A stretch of DNA of 5,669 nucleotides, from positions 1 to 5,669 of the forward strand of contig CALICR010000088.1 of NCBI GenBank assembly GCA_938049125.1, in the 5' to 3' direction. Origin of the DNA: an uncultured Clostridia bacterium (GTDB lineage Bacteria > Bacillota > Clostridia > Oscillospirales > Oscillospiraceae). Shown piece by piece: positions 1 through 5,076 of the stretch. A model generated the notes under the pieces. The model was not told where the DNA came from, ran no database searches, and saw only the letters and a list, made by a program, of their open reading frames with translations. How positions within the stretch are numbered: the first letter of the stretch is position 1; every line of letters begins with the position of its first letter. The position numbers and the translations under genes were made by a program.

Positions 1-287
1 GCAAGGCGGCGCAGCAGCGCCCCGTGGCGCTCCCGCCAGGCCCGCTCCCCCGCGTCCATGGGCACGACGCCGGAGCCGATCTCCCGCGCGATGACGGCAT
101 CGGCCCGCATAAGGTCCGGCGCGTCGGGCATCGGGTCCAGACGCGTCAGCGCCTCGAGATGGTAATAGCATTTCTTGCCGGGCACATAGCCCGCCGCAAG
201 GTCGCAGAGGTCCTCGGGCCGCCAGCAGAAGCGCGTCTGCGCCCAGCTCAGCTTGCCCTGATAGGCCCCGCCCAGGATCAGCAGCAT
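1..287 (-). CDS. Short CobU-family protein (adenosylcobinamide kinase/guanylyltransferase-like), 3' end outside window
   Basis: Only the first 95 or so residues are in the window; the gene runs off at position 1. The start is MLLILGGAYQGKLSWA, a CobU-like P-loop, and residues near 69-95 read EIGSGVVPMDAGERAWRER, matching the CobU signature around NEVGxGIVP followed by an arginine-rich stretch. CobU phosphorylates adenosylcobinamide and then transfers GMP to it. The ATG at 285-287 is preceded by GGGGGTGAG and lies 4 nt after the cobS stop, so it belongs to the same operon. Two oddities are visible. The Walker A motif reads GKL where GK[ST] is expected, and the guanylylated-histidine region seen in full-length CobU is missing. 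It may be a short clostridial CobU relative working alongside the other CobU-like protein in this operon, or a degenerate paralogue. Family assignment is fairly sure; activity is not. Confidence 0.75.
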   Translation of the reverse strand, partial: MLLILGGAYQGKLSWAQTRFCWRPEDLCDLAAGYVPGKKCYYHLEALTRLDPMPDAPDLMRADAVIAREIGSGVVPMDAGERAWRERHGALLRRL

Positions 288-291
288 CTTC

Positions 292-1020
292 TCACCCCCA
301 AAGGCACAGCACCGCAGCGCCGGCCAGCTCCGCAAGCGTCAGGCCGAAGCCCGAGATGTCGCCGGACATCCCGCCCAGCTGGTGGTATCCCTCCCAGATC
401 GCCAGCCAGTAGGCGGCGCAGGCCGCCAGCGGCGCGGCGCTCCGGCCAAAAACCAGCGGCAGGGCCACCGCCGCCAGCAGAATGATGCCCAGCACGGCGG
501 CTTTGCCCCGGTCGCCGTGGACCATGGCGGCGTACTGGCTCGTGCCCATGGGCCGCAGCAGCAGCACCGCCAGCCCCGCCGAGGCCCGGCTGACCACCGG
601 GATCAGCGCCAGCACCCAGAGCCGCAGCGTCCCCGCATCCCGGAAGCAGCTGTACTGCGCCAACATCAGCAGAACGAGGCAGATGACGGCGAAGGCCCCG
701 CAGTGGGAGTCCTTCAGAATTTTCTGCCGGGTGGCCAGGTCCCGGCGGGACAGCACGGCGTCACAGACGTCCATGTAGCCGTCCAGGTGCAGAAAGCCCG
801 TGACGAGCCAAGGCAGCGCCGCCAGCAGCAGCGCCCGCACCGCCCCCGGCGCGCCGCGCAGCAGCCAGCCGAGCAGCGCCCAGAGGCCGCCCACCAGTGC
901 ACCCACCAGCGGCAGGCAGGCCAGCATATGCCGCCGCGCCTCCTCGCGCCAGATGCGCGCGGGACACGGGATTACCAGGAACATGCCCCAGGCCATGAAA
1001 AAGCCGTAGATCCAGTTCAT
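292..1020 (-). CDS. cobS: CobS, adenosylcobinamide-GDP ribazoletransferase (cobalamin 5'-phosphate synthase)
   Basis: This 242-residue membrane protein joins activated adenosylcobinamide-GDP to alpha-ribazole (phosphate), completing the cobamide nucleotide loop. The length is normal for CobS. The diagnostic acidic motif HLDGYMDVCDA lies at about residues 78-88 (Asp80, Asp84, Asp87). It is followed by QKILKDSHCGAFA at about 99-111, the conserved K-D-S-x-x-GA element after the metal-binding aspartates. The C-terminus has GGMSGDISGFG at about 216-226, equivalent to the family's G-x-[ST]-GD motif. Roughly six to eight hydrophobic segments surround these motifs (for example 4-19, 33-54, 62-77, 109-125, 132-155, 173-191, 196-209 and 228-241), as expected for this inner-membrane enzyme. 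The ATG overlaps the cobU stop by 4 nt (ATGA) and has an upstream AAGGGGAG, so translation is probably coupled. Confidence 0.93.
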   Translation of the reverse strand: MNWIYGFFMAWGMFLVIPCPARIWREEARRHMLACLPLVGALVGGLWALLGWLLRGAPGAVRALLLAALPWLVTGFLHLDGYMDVCDAVLSRRDLATRQKILKDSHCGAFAVICLVLLMLAQYSCFRDAGTLRLWVLALIPVVSRASAGLAVLLLRPMGTSQYAAMVHGDRGKAAVLGIILLAAVALPLVFGRSAAPLAACAAYWLAIWEGYHQLGGMSGDISGFGLTLAELAGAAVLCLWG

Positions 1021-1550
1021 CGGTCCAAACTCCCCTTATAGCAGTGCGGGATGCCCGCCGTCACCTCGCACACCGTGTCGAATTCCGCGGCCAGGCGGCG
1101 GCAGACCTGGGCCAATCCCCGGCAGTAGCGCTCCGTCCATTCCTCGTAGGTCCCGCCGTCGCGGAACAGATCGTCACAGACGCAGACGAAGTGGTCTGCC
1201 CGCCGGGAGAGGACCAACAGCTCCTCTGCCGCCCGGGTCCCGGCCTCCGGGTCGAAGCCCGCCGCCGAAAACATCTCGCAGGCCAGCAGGGCCGTTGCGC
1301 TGTCGAAGAGCACAGTGGCCCCAATGGCGCGGTTCGCTGCCCGGAGAATGGCGCGGCCACACTCCACGGTCTCAAAGCCCCAGCCGTCGCGCTCCCGGAG
1401 GTGCCGCGCGATGCGCGCCCGGTCCTCACCGTCCACCGGCTCCATGGTGGCCCAGTAGACGCGCCGCCCGCCGCCGGAGAGGCGAAGGCAGAGCTGCTGC
1501 GCCAGCAGGCTCTTGCCGCTCTTACTGCCGCCGATCAGAAGGATTCTCAT
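1017..1550 (-). CDS. cobU: CobU-family adenosylcobinamide kinase/adenosylcobinamide-phosphate guanylyltransferase
   Basis: This 177-residue cytoplasmic protein is close to the roughly 180 aa usual for CobU, which phosphorylates adenosylcobinamide and converts it to adenosylcobinamide-GDP, the substrate of CobS. Walker A is intact: GGSKSGKS at residues 7-14. YWATMEPVDGEDRARIARH follows at 32-50, corresponding to the CobU YIAT...RIxHH region; His50 lines up with the histidine that is guanylylated in the Salmonella enzyme. DSATALLACEMF at about 83-94 matches the CobU segment after the second beta strand. The expected NEVGxGIVP motif is absent and replaced by CDDLFRDGG; that motif occurs instead in the short CobU-like gene at 1-287. 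The start has GGAG 8 nt upstream and lies 11 nt after the cobT stop. The end overlaps cobS by 4 nt. Family is confident; whether it retains both activities is open. Confidence 0.87.
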   Translation of the reverse strand: MRILLIGGSKSGKSLLAQQLCLRLSGGGRRVYWATMEPVDGEDRARIARHLRERDGWGFETVECGRAILRAANRAIGATVLFDSATALLACEMFSAAGFDPEAGTRAAEELLVLSRRADHFVCVCDDLFRDGGTYEEWTERYCRGLAQVCRRLAAEFDTVCEVTAGIPHCYKGSLDR

Positions 1551-1561
1551 TGATTTCTCCG

Positions 1562-2659
1562 TTATTCTACCGTGAACGCGTCGGTTTTCCGAATTTCATC
1601 GAGGTAATCGTCCTGAATGGCCGCCTCCTCGAAGGTCGCCATGTGGCACATGACGGCGCAGGCCGCCTCCAGGATGCGGAAGAGGATGGGGCACCCGCTC
1701 CCCTCGCCCAGGCGCATCCCCAGCAGCAGGCACGGCTCCAGCCCAAGCTGCTCCGCCGCAAAGCGGTAGCCCACCTCGTAGGACGCATGGGAGAGGAACA
1801 GGAAGTCCCGCACCGCCGGGCAGAGCCGCACGGCGCAGAGTGCCGCCACGATGGAGATATACCCGTCCACCGCCGCGGGCACCCGCTCCGCGGCGCAGCC
1901 GAGGAAGGCCCCGGTCATGGCCGCGAGGTCCAGCCCGCCCACGGCGGCGAGGACGCCCACCGGGTCGCCCGGGTCCGGCCGGTGCCGTTCCAGGGCCGCG
2001 GCGATGACTTCCTTCTTCCTTCGGAAGCCCTCGTCGGTGAGGCCGCCGCCGCGGCCCGTGACAGCCTCCGGGGCCGCGCCGGTCAGCGCCGCCAGCACCG
2101 CCGCCGAGGTGGTGGTGTTGCCGATGCCCATCTCGCCGATGCCCACGGCCTGGACGCCGTCCGCTTTGGCCCGCCGCACCGCCTCGACGCCCGCCTCCAG
2201 GGCGGCAAGGGCCTCGGCCCGGGTCATGGCGCTCTCCCGGACGATGTCGCCGGTCGAGCGCCGGATCTTCCGGTCCACGATGCCGGGACAGCGGACGTCC
2301 GCGTCGATGCCCACGTCCGTGACCTCGACGCTGTCGCCGAAATACCGGGCCAGGGACGACATGCCCGTCAGGTGCCGCGTCATGTTGACGCTCTGGCTCA
2401 GCGTCACGGACTGGGGCGTGCAGGACACGCCCTCGGCCACGACGCCGTTGTCCGCCGCGAAAACCAGCACGCGGCACGACCGCAGCTCCCGCCGCACCTG
2501 CCCGGTGATCCCGGCAAGGCGGACGGCATAGTCCTCCAGCCTCCCCAGGCTGCCCGGCGGCTTGGCCAACCTGGCCTGGTAGGCTGCGGCGGCATCCATG
2601 GCCGCGCGGTCCGCCGGGCGCACCCCGGCGATCAGCGCCCGCAGCGCTTCCTCTGTCAT
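1562..2659 (-). CDS. cobT: CobT, nicotinate-nucleotide--dimethylbenzimidazole phosphoribosyltransferase
   Basis: CobT transfers phosphoribose from nicotinate mononucleotide to the lower-ligand base (such as 5,6-dimethylbenzimidazole), giving the alpha-ribotide used by CobS. At 365 aa it has the family length. Motifs in order: KPPGSLGRLE at 33-42; FAADNGVVAEGVSCTPQSVT at 67-86 (clostridial ADNG in place of ADHG); GIGEMGIGNTTTSAA at 173-187, with Glu176 where an active-site acid lies; TGRGGGLTD at 201-209; VGGLDLAAMTGAFLG at 240-254; and GMRLGEGSG at 314-322, where Glu319 matches the catalytic base Glu317 of the Salmonella enzyme. I chose the ATG at 2657-2659 over one 24 nt upstream because GGAGG lies 7 nt before it and it forms an ATGA overlap with the upstream gene's stop. 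All key residues are present, so it should be active; base preference cannot be read from sequence. Confidence 0.95.
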   Translation of the reverse strand: MTEEALRALIAGVRPADRAAMDAAAAYQARLAKPPGSLGRLEDYAVRLAGITGQVRRELRSCRVLVFAADNGVVAEGVSCTPQSVTLSQSVNMTRHLTGMSSLARYFGDSVEVTDVGIDADVRCPGIVDRKIRRSTGDIVRESAMTRAEALAALEAGVEAVRRAKADGVQAVGIGEMGIGNTTTSAAVLAALTGAAPEAVTGRGGGLTDEGFRRKKEVIAAALERHRPDPGDPVGVLAAVGGLDLAAMTGAFLGCAAERVPAAVDGYISIVAALCAVRLCPAVRDFLFLSHASYEVGYRFAAEQLGLEPCLLLGMRLGEGSGCPILFRILEAACAVMCHMATFEEAAIQDDYLDEIRKTDAFTVE

Positions 2660-3426
2660 AGCTCTCCCTCCAGATAGCCCCACTGCCGCAGCGTCTCGAG
2701 CGCGGGCAGGCAGTCCATATTTTCCAGCGTGAACGTGGCCGCCGGGCAGCGGCGGAGCACATCGCCGATGATTTCCCGGGCGGGCACGGTGCCGGTCCCC
2801 ACGGGCGCATGGTCGTCCAGATTTCCCACGTTGCTGTGGAGGTGGACATGGCGCAGCCAGGGGGCCATGGGCGCGACCCAGTCCGCGGGCGGCGTCTTGC
2901 TGACGCAGGTATTGGCGTGGCCCACGTCGAGGCAGAGGCCGAGGCGCGGGTCGTCCACCTGCTCTGCAATGTCCACGAGCATCTCCGGCCCCGGCTCCAT
3001 AACATTCTCAAGGGCCACGCGCATGCCCTCCGGCAGCTCCGGAAGCAGCGCGCGCCAGAACTCCACGGACCGGCCCACGAACCACTCCGGGAAGTAGACG
3101 TAGGGCGTGAACCCGGCGTGGAGCACCACCCGGGAGACGCCCAGCTCCGCCGCCGCTTCAAAGGCCTGGCGGTACCGCGCCCGGGCCACGTCCCGGACCA
3201 GCGGATCGATGGCCGCGGGGCACAGCTCCGCGAAGGGCCCGTGGAGCCAGAGGCGGGCGACGCCCGCACACTGGACCTTCGCCTCGTCCCGGGCCGCCGG
3301 GCGGTCCAGCTCCGGTGCATAGGTAAAGGCCGTCAGCTCCAGCCCGAGGCCGAGCCGCCGGGCCAGGTCCGCCGCCCGGGCGTCCATGCCTGAGAGGTAC
3401 AGCCGCTCCGCAAGAATTCCCTTCAT
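2656..3426 (-). CDS. AP-endonuclease-2/xylose-isomerase-like TIM-barrel protein, candidate cobamide-remodelling hydrolase (CbiR-like)
   Basis: This 256-residue protein has the pattern of the sugar phosphate isomerase/AP endonuclease 2 (PF01261-type) TIM barrel. Metal-site residues fall at strand ends: Glu30 (LELTAF), His62 (WLHGPF), His103 (VLHAGF), Glu140 (ALENV), Asp167 and His170 (LDVGHANT), His195/His197 (HVHLHSNVG), Asp205 and His206 (DDHAPVGTG) and Glu235 (TLENMD), so the catalytic set looks complete. The family includes endonuclease IV, hydroxypyruvate isomerase and CbiR, which in Akkermansia muciniphila cuts the phosphoribosyl bond of the cobamide nucleotide loop to start lower-ligand exchange. 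As first gene of a cobT-cobU-cobS operon, with a 4-nt overlap with cobT, a CbiR role is a reasonable inference. A sugar isomerase placed there by chance, or another role in alpha-ribotide metabolism, remains possible. The ATG at 3424-3426 is preceded by a G-rich ribosome site (GGAAGGGG). Confidence 0.82.
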   Translation of the reverse strand: MKGILAERLYLSGMDARAADLARRLGLGLELTAFTYAPELDRPAARDEAKVQCAGVARLWLHGPFAELCPAAIDPLVRDVARARYRQAFEAAAELGVSRVVLHAGFTPYVYFPEWFVGRSVEFWRALLPELPEGMRVALENVMEPGPEMLVDIAEQVDDPRLGLCLDVGHANTCVSKTPPADWVAPMAPWLRHVHLHSNVGNLDDHAPVGTGTVPAREIIGDVLRRCPAATFTLENMDCLPALETLRQWGYLEGEL

Positions 3427-3453
3427 CCCGCATCCCCTTCCCGTTTTCGCCCT

Positions 3454-3482
3454 ATTTTACCACGCCCGCCGGGGAAACGCAA
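3454..3482 (-). promoter_or_regulatory. Candidate sigma-A promoter of the cobamide operon
   Basis: On the minus strand there is a -35-like TTGCGT (3477-3482) and a -10 TAAAAT (3454-3459) with a 17-nt spacer. A TGG directly before the -10 makes it an extended -10 site. The -35 matches the consensus at only three of six positions. Transcription would start near 3447, leaving about 20 nt before the first gene. Confidence 0.55.
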
Positions 3483-3497
3483 CCGCCGGGCAGAACA

Positions 3498-3522
3498 ACA
3501 GCCCGGCGCATGGCCGGGCTGT
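3498..3522 (-). terminator. Probable terminator after the minus-strand precursor gene
   Basis: A perfect 10-bp inverted repeat (ACAGCCCGGC / GCCGGGCTGT) with a 5-nt loop lies 23 nt after the stop codon of the 130-aa precursor. On the minus strand it is followed by TGTTCTG, a weak T tract, so termination may be partial. It separates the peptide cassette from the cobamide operon. Confidence 0.65.
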
Positions 3523-3545
3523 GGATGCACTATTTATACAAGGTA

Positions 3546-3938
3546 TCAGGACTTGGCAGTCTCCCAAGTGTCCATATTGATATTTTTCGTGCAATGAACG
3601 TTATTGCCGTCTTCCCCGCGCCAGATAATGACATCCTGCCGCCAAGGGAACGGATAACCCAGAATATTCTTTTCCATATATCCTTTTATAAAGGTATCCG
3701 ATGTAGGCGCTTCATGCGTCAAGCCGCATCTTGCATAGGAATCTGTGATTTTGACATCATCACTCGTCCCTGCGATCCCGTCCTCACCATTCGTATAGAC
3801 CGTAAAGCCGGTAAGTCCCGGATTTCCAGCATCACAGGTAAACTTATAAACCTGATTCTCGTCGCCGCAGGCGGAGATAGCCTCATTCGCGTCGAACCGC
3901 TGCACCACAGTCAGCGGGCGCTCCCAAATGTTCTTCAT
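3546..3938 (-). CDS. Putative RiPP-like precursor protein 1 (130 aa), radical SAM/PqqD-associated
   Basis: I recognise no named family. The protein opens with a leader-like stretch, W5-x-RPLT-x-VQ, then FDANEAISACGD at residues 15-26. This is almost identical to the start of the 140-aa protein on the other strand. The middle (about 39-70) is variable and rich in Gly, Asp and Thr. The C-terminal part has RCGLTHE (70-76), GY (86-87), DVIIW (102-106), NVHCT (113-117) and ends TWETAKS. Cysteines 24, 35, 71 and 116 all line up with cysteines of the paralogue. There is no signal peptide, membrane segment or double-glycine cleavage site. Its ATG overlaps the stop of the PqqD-like gene by 4 nt, so the two are probably made together. 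Context (PqqD-like protein, radical SAM enzyme, paired paralogues) suggests a substrate for peptide modification; a small Cys-bearing protein of other function is the alternative. Confidence 0.72.
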   Translation of the reverse strand: MKNIWERPLTVVQRFDANEAISACGDENQVYKFTCDAGNPGLTGFTVYTNGEDGIAGTSDDVKITDSYARCGLTHEAPTSDTFIKGYMEKNILGYPFPWRQDVIIWRGEDGNNVHCTKNINMDTWETAKS

Positions 3939-4273
3939 TCTTCATCTTCCTCTCTGAGCAGCAGTCCATACTTTAGATATTCCAGGACGGTCTGGATGAT
4001 CTCCGGCTCCATGCGGCCCTCGGGGTCCTCGTAGGTCTCCCGGGCGGCCTCGACGGCCTCGCGGACCGTGTGGGCGTCGCGGAAGAAGTCCCAGAGGAAA
4101 CGGCAGCTCTCGTTGAGAGAGATGACGCTGTTGGCCAGCGGCCCGTCGCTCACCAGCGGGACGAGCACGGACTCACCGCCGATCTCGCGCAGCAGGAACT
4201 CCCCGCTGCACCGGACCCGCAGGTCGCCGATGGGGCGCGCCGGAACGTTCGCTCCGCTCTGTTCGCCGTTCAC
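3935..4273 (-). CDS. PqqD-like RiPP precursor recognition protein
   Basis: This 112-residue protein resembles the PqqD family, small winged-helix proteins (RRE fold) that bind a precursor's leader and present it to a radical SAM enzyme. The PqqD pattern is visible. An N-terminal beta region (LRVRCSGEFLLREIGGESVL, about 18-37) leads to SLNESCRFLWDFF at 52-64, equivalent to the family's LNxxaxxiWell motif. Then come helices with TVREAVEAA at 69-77 and a C-terminal VLEYLKYGLLLREE at 96-109. The first 15 residues form a short extension. I chose the GTG start because GGGGGAGGG lies just upstream and a strong promoter sits about 27 nt further. It overlaps precursor 1 by 4 nt. The radical SAM partner is encoded on the opposite strand about 0.8 kb away, so recognition protein and enzyme are in separate transcripts. 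Confidence 0.83.
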   Translation of the reverse strand: MNGEQSGANVPARPIGDLRVRCSGEFLLREIGGESVLVPLVSDGPLANSVISLNESCRFLWDFFRDAHTVREAVEAARETYEDPEGRMEPEIIQTVLEYLKYGLLLREEDEE

Positions 4274-4306
4274 GCAGCCGCCCTCCCCCTTGATGAAGCT
4301 GGGTTT

Positions 4307-4335
4307 ATTTTATTGTCTTTTTGGTCCCCTGTCAA
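4307..4335 (-). promoter_or_regulatory. Strong sigma-A promoter for the pqqD-like/precursor 1 transcript
   Basis: The minus strand has a perfect -35 TTGACA (4330-4335), a 17-nt spacer and a -10 TAAAAT (4307-4312), one mismatch from consensus. The start site would be near 4300, giving a leader of about 27 nt before the GTG of the PqqD-like gene. Confidence 0.82.
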
Positions 4336-4390
4336 GGGCGCAGGAGCGGAAATCCGGGCGTTTCCCGTCCTTCGGAAAAAAATTTTGAAT

Positions 4391-4403
4391 TTTCTCCCAG
4401 AAA
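4391..4403. promoter_or_regulatory. Small inverted repeat between the divergent promoters, possible operator
   Basis: TTTCT-CCC-AGAAA is a perfect 5-bp inverted repeat lying 14 nt upstream of the plus-strand -35 box, within the 82 bp between the two divergent promoters. The position would suit an activator or repressor, but short repeats like this arise by chance in AT-rich DNA and no regulator gene is visible. Confidence 0.2.
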
Positions 4404-4417
4404 GTTACAAAATGTAA

Positions 4418-4446
4418 TTGACCCGGTTCTAGAATATTGCTATAAT
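4418..4446 (+). promoter_or_regulatory. Strong extended -10 sigma-A promoter for precursor 2
   Basis: A -35 TTGACC (4418-4423), a 17-nt spacer and a perfect -10 TATAAT (4441-4446) with a TGC extended element directly before it. The start site would be near 4453, leaving a GC-rich leader of about 90 nt before the precursor start codon. Confidence 0.87.
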
Positions 4447-4464
4447 AGCTGCAATAGAATTTAT

Positions 4465-4504
4465 GGGTGGGACGATACTCACCCCGCGTCCCGGCTGCCG
4501 CCGG
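4465..4504 (+). promoter_or_regulatory. Structured 5' leader of precursor 2
   Basis: The leader holds overlapping hairpin options: GGGACG (4469-4474) with CGTCCC (4487-4492), GGGTG (4465-4469) with CACCC (4480-4484), and CCGGC (4491-4495) with GCCGG (4500-4504). The first competes with each of the others because they share bases. I match it to no known riboswitch. It could stabilise the mRNA or tune expression, or be incidental pairing in GC-rich DNA. Confidence 0.25.
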
Positions 4505-4542
4505 AGCGCAGACAATGCTGTAATTTCTGGAGGACTGAGCAA

Positions 4543-4965
4543 ATGGAAATGAAAAAAGCATGGACGCGCCCCCTCACCACGGTCCAGCAGTTTGATGCCA
4601 ACGAGGCCATCTCCGCCTGCGGCGATAGCGGCACAAATTATTATTTCGAATGCAACGCCGGGGAGAGCAGCAAACGATATGATGTATACAAAACTGACGC
4701 TAGTGGCCAGACGTCCGGCGGGACGATCTTGACACCGGATGACAATTTTTTATTTATTCCTGTGCCGGGTTATTATCATCCTTGTTCTAAAAAACATGAG
4801 ACAAACGGCGTGAATGATTTTACATATGGCTATATCGTAGATAATAACGGCATAGATGGGAGGGATGGCCCAAAGACTCCCGTTGTCATCTGGACTGAGG
4901 GCGGCACGAATGTTCATTGCACCTTAAACCTTGACATGAACACTTGGGAGACCGCCAAGTCCTGA
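4543..4965 (+). CDS. Putative RiPP-like precursor protein 2 (140 aa), paralogue of precursor 1
   Basis: No named family is recognised. Residues 7-28 (W-x-RPLT-x-VQ, then FDANEAISACGD) match precursor 1 almost exactly, and the last seven residues, TWETAKS, are identical. Between them the shared landmarks are FECNAG (35-40), HPCSKKHE (79-86), GY (96-97), VVIW (114-117) and NVHCT (123-127). Cysteines 26, 37, 81 and 126 match those of precursor 1, and His85 and His125 are also shared. The middle (about 41-78) is different and longer, and its DNA is clearly AT-richer than the surroundings. The first ATG (4543) is preferred because GGAGG ends 9 nt before it; a second ATG at 4549 would be 15 nt away. 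It has its own strong promoter and a following terminator, so it can be produced in excess over the radical SAM enzyme. The RiPP role is inferred from context. Confidence 0.75.
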   Translation: MEMKKAWTRPLTTVQQFDANEAISACGDSGTNYYFECNAGESSKRYDVYKTDASGQTSGGTILTPDDNFLFIPVPGYYHPCSKKHETNGVNDFTYGYIVDNNGIDGRDGPKTPVVIWTEGGTNVHCTLNLDMNTWETAKS

Positions 4966-4981
4966 TTTCCCTACATACCTC

Positions 4982-5007
4982 CAGTCCGGAGCTTCCGCTC
5001 CGGACTG
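4982..5007 (+). terminator. Strong intrinsic terminator after precursor 2
   Basis: A perfect 11-bp stem (CAGTCCGGAGC / GCTCCGGACTG) with a TTCC loop is followed by CTTTTTCTT, starting 16 nt after the precursor stop codon. It sits between the precursor and the radical SAM gene, so it should end or strongly reduce transcription into the enzyme gene. Confidence 0.92.
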
Positions 5008-5014
5008 CTTTTTC

Positions 5015-5043
5015 TTGCGCATTTCTAAGATTTCTGGTATGAT
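5015..5043 (+). promoter_or_regulatory. Candidate promoter of the radical SAM gene
   Basis: Directly after the terminator are TTGCGC (5015-5020), a 17-nt spacer and TATGAT (5038-5043), with TGG before the -10 giving an extended -10. The weak -35 predicts modest expression. The start site would be near 5050, about 27 nt before the ATG. Confidence 0.6.
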
Positions 5044-5076
5044 AGCCCCAGAACCCACCGGGAAGGAGGACGGCCC

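Noticed and set aside
1295..2677. Long plus-strand open frame of 460 codons opposite cobT and cobU
   Set aside because: It lies antisense to genes with clear motifs, lacks a ribosome site and reads as low-complexity Arg/Ala/Gly/His sequence, typical of antisense frames in GC-rich DNA.
2660..2683. Upstream ATG extending CobT by eight residues
   Set aside because: The downstream ATG has GGAGG at ideal spacing and forms the 4-nt overlap seen at other junctions; the extra residues resemble no CobT start.
1596..3320. Minus-strand open frame of 574 codons overlapping cobT and the TIM-barrel gene
   Set aside because: It is an out-of-frame shadow of two well-supported genes, rich in Arg/Pro/Gly, with no recognisable domain.
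3466..3491. Repeated CCGCCGGG units upstream of the cobamide operon
   Set aside because: Only two short copies, overlapping promoter elements in GC-rich DNA; not enough for a repeat array or operator claim.
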